Part shown: positions 7,971 to 14,301 of the stretch, in pieces
Layout of the letters: the number at the start of each line of letters is the position of its first letter
How positions within the stretch are numbered: position 1 is the stretch's first letter
Assembly (NCBI GenBank): GCA_902470365.1
Contig: CABRFZ010000034.1
Coordinates: 1 to 15,320 of the forward strand
Reading direction: 5' to 3'
DNA: 15,320 nt
DNA from: an uncultured Collinsella sp.
GTDB taxonomy: Bacteria > Actinomycetota > Coriobacteriia > Coriobacteriales > Coriobacteriaceae
Program-made: the position numbers and the translations under genes
The notes under the pieces: model-generated
The model's database searches: none
The model's input: only the letters and a program-made list of their open reading frames with translations
Told to the model about the DNA's origin: nothing

Positions 7971-8001
7971 TCGCTAATCAGATAGCTTGGGCAGCAACTG
8001 C

Positions 8002-9318
8002 TTACTCGGAAGCGGCCTTCTCGGTCTTCCAGCCATCGACGAAGGCGTTCTTGACGCCGTCCCACTTGCTGTTATCGGCAGCGTAGGCAATCAGAGCCTG
8101 CTTGAGGTTCTTCTTCCACTCCTCGGAAGGAATGTAGACGAAGTCCCAAGCGACGGTCTTCTTGCCGTCCTTGGCCATGGCAACGGCCTGCTGCGAGAAG
8201 ACGTTGGTGGTCTCCTTGGCGCTCTTGAACGGAGCGGTCAGACCCATCTTGTCGGCGATGATGCTGGTCGGGGTGTCAGCGGTGACGCACCAATACATGA
8301 AGTCCTCGGTGGCCTTCTGGGCATCCTCGGAAGCCTGGGAACTGACGCACCAGTAGTTCTCGCCGCCGGAGCACAGGCCCTGGTTCTCCTCGCCGTCAAC
8401 ACCGATGTAGATGGGCATCATGCCAATCTGATCGTCGGTCATGCCGGCCTTGACGAGGTCAGAGTAGGCCCAAGAGCCGTTCTGGTAGAAGACGGCCTTG
8501 CCGGTTGCGAACTCGTTGGTGGCGTCGTCGCCAGTCTTGGAAGCAAGCTGCGAAGGATCGCAGGTGGAGTCGGTGATGTACAGGTCGAAAATCTGCTTGT
8601 AGTTGTCGAGGAACTCACCCTTGATCTCGTCGTCCTCCTGGTTGTGCTCCTTCTCAAACTCGTAGTAGAGCGGCATGTTGGCAAGGTGGGTGGTGTAGCG
8701 CCAGCTGGAGGAGTCGTCCATGCCGGCGGAAGTGAAGGCACCCTCGACACCAAGCTCGTCCTTGCGGGCCTGGATGTCGTCGGCACAAGCCTTCAGCTTG
8801 TCGAAGGAGTTGATGTCCTCGGCCTTGTAGCCAGCCTTCTCGAGCAGCTGCTTGTTGTAAATAATGCCGAAGCTCTCCTGAACCCAGTCGATGCACACAT
8901 CCTTGCCGTCGGATTGCAGAGCCAGGGAGTCGTCAATGAGCTCACCACGGAGCTTGGTATCGGACAGGTCGGCGCAGTAATCCTTCCAGTTCTTAAGACC
9001 GGTGGGGCCGTTGACCTGGAACAGGGTCGGAGCGGAGCTCTTGGACATCTCGGACTTGAGCTTCTCCTCGTAGGTGTTGGAGGCGGCGGTCACGATCTTG
9101 ACCTCGACGCCCTTCTCCTCCTTGTACGCCTTGGCGATCTCCTTCCACTCCTTGTCGACCTCGGGCTTGAATTGGAGGAAGTAGACCTCGGCAGCGTCAC
9201 CAGAAGCAGAGGAGCCGGAGCCGGCAGAACCACCGCAGCCCACGAGACCCAGACCAAGAACCGCAGCCGCGGAACCAGCAAAGCCCAGGAACTGCCTTCT
9301 GCTCATTTCGTTCTTCAT
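8002..9318 (-). CDS. malE: Sugar ABC transporter substrate-binding lipoprotein (MalE-like), Tat-type signal
   Basis: Extracellular solute-binding protein (family 1 type) that captures the sugar for MalFG-MsmX; 438 residues. The N-terminus carries a twin-arginine motif SRRQFL (6-11), a hydrophobic stretch, and a lipobox L25-V-G-C28, followed by a Gly/Ser-rich linker. It is therefore expected to be Tat-exported and lipid-anchored on the outer face of the membrane. The mature part has the typical two-lobe binding-protein look (AEVYFLQFKPEVDKEWKEI at the start; many acidic residues and tryptophans). Start: an in-frame GTG at 9336 exists, but it would place AAAGGGTGG, the likely ribosome site, inside the gene; ATG 9318 follows that site at good spacing. 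ATG at codon 5 is a further in-frame option. Specificity for maltose/maltodextrin is inferred from context only. Confidence 0.9.
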   Translation of the reverse strand: MKNEMSRRQFLGFAGSAAAVLGLGLVGCGGSAGSGSSASGDAAEVYFLQFKPEVDKEWKEIAKAYKEEKGVEVKIVTAASNTYEEKLKSEMSKSSAPTLFQVNGPTGLKNWKDYCADLSDTKLRGELIDDSLALQSDGKDVCIDWVQESFGIIYNKQLLEKAGYKAEDINSFDKLKACADDIQARKDELGVEGAFTSAGMDDSSSWRYTTHLANMPLYYEFEKEHNQEDDEIKGEFLDNYKQIFDLYITDSTCDPSQLASKTGDDATNEFATGKAVFYQNGSWAYSDLVKAGMTDDQIGMMPIYIGVDGEENQGLCSGGENYWCVSSQASEDAQKATEDFMYWCVTADTPTSIIADKMGLTAPFKSAKETTNVFSQQAVAMAKDGKKTVAWDFVYIPSEEWKKNLKQALIAYAADNSKWDGVKNAFVDGWKTEKAASE

Positions 9319-9426
9319 TACAATCCACCCTTTCACACCGTGGCGGCACCCTTTGCCGCCGCCTTCGGAGATTGGCTCGGGGACTTTGCCCCTTTTGCTG
9401 ATTTGTACAATACGCTATTTGGCTAG

Positions 9427-9438
9427 TTGTTTGAACAA
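9427..9438. promoter_or_regulatory. Putative GntR-family operator, malE proximal
   Basis: TTGTTTGAACAA, a palindrome with 5-bp arms (TTGTT/AACAA). It matches the malQ and PTS upstream sites and sits 109 nt from the malE start codon, near the proposed transcript start. Confidence 0.5.
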
Positions 9439-9501
9439 GTATTACTAGAGCGGTAGGAAAACTTCGGTGAACGGTAATTTCAACTTGATACTTGACAAGT
9501 T

Positions 9502-9513
9502 TTGTATAAACAA
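9502..9513. promoter_or_regulatory. Putative GntR-family operator, malE distal
   Basis: TTGTATAAACAA, palindromic in its TTGT/ACAA arms and close to TreR-box form. It lies 75 bp from the proximal site (about seven helical turns), a spacing compatible with cooperative binding or looping. Confidence 0.5.
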
Positions 9514-9534
9514 TTATTTGTTATCGAATGCAGA

Positions 9535-9583
9535 GAAAACGCCCGGTCAAGCCGATGCATCGTCGGTTTGACCGGGCGTTTTC
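9535..9583 (-). terminator. Terminator of gntR (bidirectional hairpin)
   Basis: A 21-bp stem (9535-9555 with 9563-9583, one G-U pair) and 7-nt loop. Both outer stem edges are A/T runs, so on the minus strand it ends in GCGTTTTCTCT. It lies 42 nt beyond the gntR stop codon and isolates malE from gntR read-through. Confidence 0.85.
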
Positions 9584-9624
9584 GCTTTGAGGGCATGAGT
9601 CTCGTCAGGCTGCGAGCTAGCCGG

Positions 9625-10344
9625 CTATCGCTTGGAGTTGACGCGGTAGTGGAAGATCTCGGGATGCGTGCGGGCATGCGTGACCTCGAACAAGATGCCG
9701 TCCGAGGTGTACGACTGGCTCTCCATAACGGCAACGCAGTTGTATTTGCCGAGGTCAAGATAACTGCAGTCCTCATCGTTGGCAAGCTCGACGCTCACCG
9801 TACGGCGACTCGCCATCACCTTGACGCCGCGTTTGTGCTCCAGATAGTCGTAAATTGACTTTGCGGCGATCTCGGGCGTCAGACCCTTGGCGATCGACTC
9901 CAAAAAGTAGCCGTGGTCCACCTGGCGAGCATTGCCGTTGAGGCTTCGGACACGCACTACACGAATCAGCTCCTCGCCCACCTTAAAGCCCAGGCGACGA
10001 GAAAGTTGCTCAGTGCAAATCAAATGTTCAAAAGACTTAACGTCCGTCGATGCAACGGCATTGTTGCGCTTTGCAAATTCGCCAAACGACTCGACTTCCT
10101 CGAGTGCGCCCAGCATGTCGGTTTCGCCCTTGAGCCAAATAACGCGCACGCCCTTGCCGTGTATAGGCTGCACAAACATCTGATCGGCCAGCATGCTCAA
10201 GGCGCGTCGAACGGTATTGCGCGTGCAGCCAAACTCCGCGGTCAGCTCGGCTTCGGTTGGCAGCATCTCCTGAAACGCATAGGTCCCATTAATGATGCGC
10301 GAGCGTATTTCTCGGTAGATTCCTTCGTATATCGCTTTTGGCAT
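9625..10344 (-). CDS. GntR-family transcriptional regulator with UTRA domain (TreR-like)
   Basis: A 239-residue cytoplasmic regulator. Residues 1-70 form a GntR winged helix-turn-helix (YREIRSRIINGTYAF, LPTEAELTAEFGCTRNTVRRAL, then the wing IHGKGVRV). Residues about 90-232 form a UTRA effector domain (ending in FEVTHARTHPEIFHYRV), which in this HutC-type subfamily binds small sugars or sugar phosphates. The overall pattern, including LTPEIAAKSIYDYLE, is close to TreR of Bacillus, whose effector is trehalose-6-phosphate. ATG 10344 is preceded by GAGGTGA. It is divergent from the PTS gene and upstream of malE on the same strand, so it probably controls both, and perhaps malQ. By analogy the effector could be the phosphorylated disaccharide made by the adjacent PTS; this is inference. 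Confidence 0.9.
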   Translation of the reverse strand: MPKAIYEGIYREIRSRIINGTYAFQEMLPTEAELTAEFGCTRNTVRRALSMLADQMFVQPIHGKGVRVIWLKGETDMLGALEEVESFGEFAKRNNAVASTDVKSFEHLICTEQLSRRLGFKVGEELIRVVRVRSLNGNARQVDHGYFLESIAKGLTPEIAAKSIYDYLEHKRGVKVMASRRTVSVELANDEDCSYLDLGKYNCVAVMESQSYTSDGILFEVTHARTHPEIFHYRVNSKR

Positions 10345-10398
10345 TGTTTCACCTCTACATTATTCATTTCCGGCTAGGCACGATAGCATTTCTTAAAG

Positions 10399-10408
10399 TT
10401 GTTTAAAC
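10399..10408. promoter_or_regulatory. Putative GntR-family operator, gntR side
   Basis: TTGTTTAAAC followed by CG. It shares its ten bases with the PTS-side site and with the malQ site on the opposite strand, and lies 55 nt upstream of the gntR start codon, consistent with autoregulation. Confidence 0.45.
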
Positions 10409-10520
10409 CGAATATCGGTAAAGCGACAAGATTTAACCGTTGACGGTTTCTGTCATGCCCAAATCGGTTTCGCTCAAAACTGCCGGTACGACAATCGTCT
10501 GGTCCTCTACAATGAATCCA

Positions 10521-10530
10521 TTGTTTAAAC
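10521..10530. promoter_or_regulatory. Putative GntR-family operator, PTS side
   Basis: TTGTTTAAAC followed by GT. It begins 8 nt after the TACAAT -10 hexamer, at the expected transcript start of the PTS gene, a typical repressor position. Confidence 0.5.
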
Positions 10531-10573
10531 GTTTCCCCACGCGCAACGCGCCTCGATATTCGGAAGGCAGAAC

Positions 10574-13024
10574 ATGCTGCAAAAAATCCAACGCTTTGGC
10601 GGGGCAATGTTCGCGCCCGCCATGCTGTTTTCTATATCAGGCCTCATGGTCGGCGTCTCCGCTCTCGCAACGACTGCGGACATCGTCGGCGATCTCGCCG
10701 TATACGGAACCCCTTGGTACGCTTTTTGGACCATCATCCAGCGCGGCTCGTGGACGGTCTTTAAACGCCTCCCGCTCCTTTTTGCCGTAGCGCTGCCCAT
10801 CGGTCTTGCCCAAAAACAACCGGCTCGTTGCTGCCTCGAGGCTCTCGTCGCCTATTTTGCCTACTGCTTCTTTTTGAGCGAGATCATTAAGCTGAGCGGA
10901 GACAATCTTGGACTTAAGTACCCGTCGTCTTTGACCTCCGCTAGCGGCATCACCATCATCGACGGCATCAAGACGCTCGACACCGGCATTATCGGCCCGC
11001 TGGCGGTATCGGCAACCGTCGTCGCCATCCATGACCGCTTCTACGATGCCAAGGTTCCCGATTGGCTCGGCACCTTCTCGGGCTCCTCGCTGGTCTACCT
11101 CATCAGCTTTTTTGCCGTGTTTGCCCTTGCCGCTATCTCGGCCGCCATCGTGCCCTCCGTATACGCAATGACCGAAACGCTGCGCCATGCACTTACGAGC
11201 GTCGGCCCCTTTGGCGTGGGCATCTTTGTGCTTTTGGAGCGAGCGCTCGAGCCCATGGGGCTGCACCACCTGCTCTACATGCCGATCTACTACGACAACC
11301 TGGTCATTAACGACGGCATCTACGCCACGTGGAGCAGCTTGCTCCCCATCCTCTCCCATAGCACGCGCCCCCTTAATGAACTTGCGCCGTGGGCCGGTTT
11401 TACCGCCACCGGCTGGGTCAAGCTCTTTGGCCTTCCCGCCATCGCAGCCGCGTTCTACTCCACCGCAAAACCAGAGCGCCGCGCCGGCCTTAAGGTCATC
11501 CTTTTGCCCGCCATCGTCGCCTCGGTGGTTTGCGGCGTTACCGAGCCACTCGAGTTTCTCTTTATGTTCACCCACCCCGGGCTCTTTTTGCTCTACGCCG
11601 TCTTATCGTCTTGCCTTGCCACAACCATGAATCTCTTTGGCATCGTCGGCATCTTCTCGGGCGGCCTGATTGAGATGGCAGCCTTCAACTTTATTCCGCT
11701 CATGCGCGCGCATGCCGGTGCCTATCTTTTGGCGCTCGGTATCGGCCTTGCCTTTAGCCTCATCTTTTTTGTTAGTTTTCGAGCACTCATCTTGGTCTAT
11801 GACCTTAAGACGCCGGGCCGCGAGGATCATGTTGCCAATCGCGCGGCAATCGATCGTTTAACGGAAAGCGGCTTTGCCAAAGAGCAATCTCCCAATGACG
11901 AGGTCAATAGTCGATCCGATCAAGATCACGTCCTCGCTGAGCGGGTAATTCAGCTTTTAGGTGGCGTTGGCAATATCGTGGGCGCAACCAACTGCGCCAC
12001 GCGCCTGCGCGTCGAGGTCGCAGACCCTTCCATCGTTGCAGATAACGCGTCGTTTGTCGCGGTGGGCGCCAAGGGCCTCATCATTACGGACAAGACCGCC
12101 CAGGTGGTCATCGGCATCTCCGTTCCCCGCGTTAAAGAGCATTTTGACCAGATCATGGGCCTCGAGCCGGAATTTGTGCCCACCGCCTCGGCCTCCCCCG
12201 CCGCCAGCGCAGCCCATAAGCGCGGCGATATTTGCTTCTTCGATATCGACGGAACGCTCGCCTGGCAAGACCCCAGGCTCGCCCAAGACCTTCCCGAAGA
12301 CGAGCGGGACCTCTCCCCCTACCCCAACGAGGCGGTCTCGCAGGCCATCCGCGAGTTTGTCGCCAACGGCAACATGGCCTTTATCTGCACGGGACGCACC
12401 CTGAGCTGCATCCACCCCAAACTTCTTGAGCTGCCCTGGACCGGCATCGTCTGTCTTGCGGGCGGTTACGCCGAGATCAACGGACACGCAATTCGCGATC
12501 TGTCGATGACGCCCAGTATGCTGCAGCGTCTTGCCCCCTACCTTGAGCAATCGGGCGAGGCCATCCGCTTTGAGGGCCTCAACGGCGTCGTGCGCATGAG
12601 TGCCGATGCCCCCGATGCCCCCGGATACGCGCGCACCCTGGGCGACGCAGTCACGCAGCTGCAACATTACAGTGTCTACAAGATCTTGATGTCTACATCG
12701 CTCGCCAACCGCATCGCCCAAGATAAGGCACTTGAGCCGCTGCTGTGCTTTAACGAGCTCGAACTCGAGGTAACCGAAATCTCGCCCCGCGAATGCACGA
12801 AGCGCGGGGGCATCCAGTCTGTACTCGATGCCCTCGATCCCCACCATGGAACCGTATACGGCATCGGCGACGCCAGCAATGACGTCTCGCTGATGAACGC
12901 CGTCGATGTCGGTATCGCCATGGGCAATGCGCCGGACTATCTCAAGGATAAGGCCGATTACGTGACCGACACCGTCGATCACGACGGTGTCGTTGCGGCG
13001 CTCGAGCATTTTAGGCTGATTTAG
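10574..13024 (+). CDS. Alpha-glucoside-type PTS permease EIICB fused to a C-terminal HAD hydrolase
   Basis: 816 residues in three parts. Residues 1-415 are a membrane EIIC of the GlvC/MalP alpha-glucoside group (start MLQKIQRFGGAMF; GLHH at 229-232; VTEPLEF at 322-328; ending LKTPGRE). Residues about 450-530 are EIIB with the phosphorylated cysteine C474 in NCATRLR. After an Ala/Ser/Pro linker (533-549), residues 551-816 form a Cof-type HAD hydrolase with all motifs: DIDGT (557-561), T606 in CTGRT, K743, and GDASND (765-770), with a large cap domain between motifs II and III. There is no EIIA; a glucose-type EIIA must act in trans. ATG 10574 has GGAAGG six bases upstream. No stop or frameshift separates the domains. 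Family knowledge says EIICB imports and phosphorylates a disaccharide such as maltose, and Cof-type HADs often dephosphorylate sugar phosphates. That the HAD acts on the transported sugar is inference. Confidence 0.93.
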   Translation: MLQKIQRFGGAMFAPAMLFSISGLMVGVSALATTADIVGDLAVYGTPWYAFWTIIQRGSWTVFKRLPLLFAVALPIGLAQKQPARCCLEALVAYFAYCFFLSEIIKLSGDNLGLKYPSSLTSASGITIIDGIKTLDTGIIGPLAVSATVVAIHDRFYDAKVPDWLGTFSGSSLVYLISFFAVFALAAISAAIVPSVYAMTETLRHALTSVGPFGVGIFVLLERALEPMGLHHLLYMPIYYDNLVINDGIYATWSSLLPILSHSTRPLNELAPWAGFTATGWVKLFGLPAIAAAFYSTAKPERRAGLKVILLPAIVASVVCGVTEPLEFLFMFTHPGLFLLYAVLSSCLATTMNLFGIVGIFSGGLIEMAAFNFIPLMRAHAGAYLLALGIGLAFSLIFFVSFRALILVYDLKTPGREDHVANRAAIDRLTESGFAKEQSPNDEVNSRSDQDHVLAERVIQLLGGVGNIVGATNCATRLRVEVADPSIVADNASFVAVGAKGLIITDKTAQVVIGISVPRVKEHFDQIMGLEPEFVPTASASPAASAAHKRGDICFFDIDGTLAWQDPRLAQDLPEDERDLSPYPNEAVSQAIREFVANGNMAFICTGRTLSCIHPKLLELPWTGIVCLAGGYAEINGHAIRDLSMTPSMLQRLAPYLEQSGEAIRFEGLNGVVRMSADAPDAPGYARTLGDAVTQLQHYSVYKILMSTSLANRIAQDKALEPLLCFNELELEVTEISPRECTKRGGIQSVLDALDPHHGTVYGIGDASNDVSLMNAVDVGIAMGNAPDYLKDKADYVTDTVDHDGVVAALEHFRLI

Positions 13025-13093
13025 GCACACTCCATCAAACGCACGCCCGTTGTCCTAAATCGCCAAAACTGCCGCGCCAAACGCCCTGATGTG

Positions 13094-13125
13094 GCAATAT
13101 GTTGTCTGCATATTGCATCAATGCA
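13094..13125 (+). promoter_or_regulatory. Overlapping palindromes before the polyprenyl synthase gene
   Basis: GCAATATG (13094-13101) and CATATTGC (13109-13116) form perfect 8-bp arms around 7 nt. TGCATCAATGCA (13114-13125) is a second palindrome sharing three bases with the first. The pair ends 12 nt before the chosen start codon. It could be an operator or an RNA hairpin near the ribosome site; nothing more can be said. No terminator was found between the PTS stop codon and this point. Confidence 0.4.
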
Positions 13126-13137
13126 ACCTCAGAAAGA

Positions 13138-14163
13138 ATGCGAGAACCCGTGTCCAGTCCGTTTACCAGCTTTTTAGCCCAGCACTTTGACCAGATTAAC
13201 GACTATCTGGCCACGTTCTTTGACGGACAGGCGACCTCTGCCGATATCGAGCGCTACCTGTACGCGCCGCTCTCGGCTTTTACGGCCAACGCCGGCAAGC
13301 GCCACCGCCCGCTTATCTGCATGCTCGCCGCAACCGCAGTGGGCGGTAGCTTTGAGAGTGCCCGCAGCGCCGCGGCGGCCATCGAGCATTTCCAGTCGGG
13401 CGCGCTGATCCACGACGACATCGCCGACAACGGACAGCTTCGTCGAGGCAAGCCCTGCATGCACCTTACCGAGGGCACGGGCCTTGCCATCAATTGTGGT
13501 GACCTGGCGCTCACCATGGTCACCAAGACGGTTCTCGACGACCCTACGCTGGAGTCCGACGTGAAGCTGCGCGTGCTCCACGAGCTTACCGAGATGATCG
13601 TCCGCACCATTGAGGGACAAGCACTCGACCTGGGTTGGGTCCGCGACGGGCGCTTTGATATCTCGGTTGATGACTACCTGGACATGGCGACGCACAAGAC
13701 CGCGTTTTACAGCGGAGCCACGCCGCTTGCCGCCGGAGCCATTATCGGCGGCGGCAGCGATGAGCAAATCGAAGCGCTGCGCGCCTTTGGCCTGCACACA
13801 GGCCTTGCCTTTCAGATTCAGGACGACCTGCTCAACCTTGTCGGCACTAAGGAAGCCGCCAACAAGGACTTCCGCACCGACATCACCGAGGGCAAGCGCA
13901 CGCTTGTCGCCGTACACGCCCTCTCTGATGAGCGCCACCACGACGAGGTCGAGGCGATTCTTTCCTCAGGCACCGATGATCCCGCGCAGCTCGCACGCGC
14001 CGTGGAGATCTTCCAGGAGACCGGCTCCATCGATTACGCCCACACTTACGCGCTCGACCTGACCGCTAAGGCCAAAGCGGCCATCGAGAACGTTGAGCTT
14101 GATCCGCACGCACGCGAGCTGTTCCTCTCCATGGCAGATTTCTTTGTGGAGCGTCTTAACTAA
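13138..14163 (+). CDS. Polyprenyl (geranylgeranyl-type) diphosphate synthase
   Basis: Trans-isoprenyl diphosphate synthase that condenses isopentenyl diphosphate with allylic primers; 341 residues. Motifs: GKRHRP (53-58), first Asp-rich motif DDIAD (93-97) followed by LRRGKP, KTAFYSGATPL (187-197), second Asp-rich motif DDLLN (229-233) in FQIQDDLLN, and GKRT (252-255). The final Asp of the second motif is Asn here. The residues four and five before the first motif are small (A89, G88), which in this family allows products longer than farnesyl; geranylgeranyl or a longer chain for quinone or cell-wall lipid carrier is therefore likely. Start uncertain: TTG 13099, ATG 13138 and GTG 13150 are in frame and none has a good ribosome site; ATG is a compromise. 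It follows the PTS gene by 113 nt and has no evident functional link with the sugar genes. Confidence 0.9.
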   Translation: MREPVSSPFTSFLAQHFDQINDYLATFFDGQATSADIERYLYAPLSAFTANAGKRHRPLICMLAATAVGGSFESARSAAAAIEHFQSGALIHDDIADNGQLRRGKPCMHLTEGTGLAINCGDLALTMVTKTVLDDPTLESDVKLRVLHELTEMIVRTIEGQALDLGWVRDGRFDISVDDYLDMATHKTAFYSGATPLAAGAIIGGGSDEQIEALRAFGLHTGLAFQIQDDLLNLVGTKEAANKDFRTDITEGKRTLVAVHALSDERHHDEVEAILSSGTDDPAQLARAVEIFQETGSIDYAHTYALDLTAKAKAAIENVELDPHARELFLSMADFFVERLN

Positions 14164-14205
14164 CGGGGGTTATAAAACCTGTCAGCAGCGTATTTAGGCA
14201 CAACT

Positions 14206-14214
14206 TGCTACACT
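14206..14214 (+). promoter_or_regulatory. Possible extended -10 promoter for the following gene
   Basis: TGCTACACT has the TGn-TAnnnT form of an extended -10 element and lies 88 nt before the next start codon. No clear -35 is seen. Confidence 0.35.
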
Positions 14215-14301
14215 GTTGAGTGCATGTTTATGCATCCCTTTGCGTTGTCTATCCGACAGACGCTCAAATAGTACGAATGGTACGCCGAAAGGGGTTCGTT
14301 C

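Larger units (their letters stand above)
9319..9534 (-). promoter_or_regulatory. malE promoter and leader region
   Basis: About 200 nt without a gene between malE and the gntR terminator. It contains two TTGTTTAAACAA-like sites (9427-9438, 9502-9513). A possible minus-strand promoter has a TAGTAA/TAATAC-type -10 just upstream (in reading direction) of the 9427-9438 site, which would place that operator at about the transcript start; the hexamers are weak. The leader can form small hairpins at 9379-9392 (GGGG/CCCC) and 9342-9360 (GGCGGC/GCCGCC); the second ends a few bases before the ribosome site. An additional small palindrome TTGTACAA is at 9403-9410. Confidence 0.45.
10345..10573. promoter_or_regulatory. 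Divergent gntR / PTS regulatory region
   Basis: A 229-nt gap with both promoters. For the PTS gene a -10 TACAAT is at 10508-10513, without a convincing -35. Operator-like TTGTTTAAAC occurs at 10399-10408 and 10521-10530. Two further palindromes are present: ACCGAATATCGGT (10407-10419, overlapping the first operator) and AACCGTTGACGGTT (10435-10448). A minus-strand promoter for gntR is likely between about 10430 and 10375, with TTGTCG or TTTAAA as -35 options, but cannot be fixed by eye. Confidence 0.55.

Noticed and set aside
7987..9426. Plus-strand open frame of 479 codons opposite malE
   Set aside because: Leu/Val/Gly-rich shadow of the binding-protein gene, whose lipobox, ribosome site and operon position are clear.
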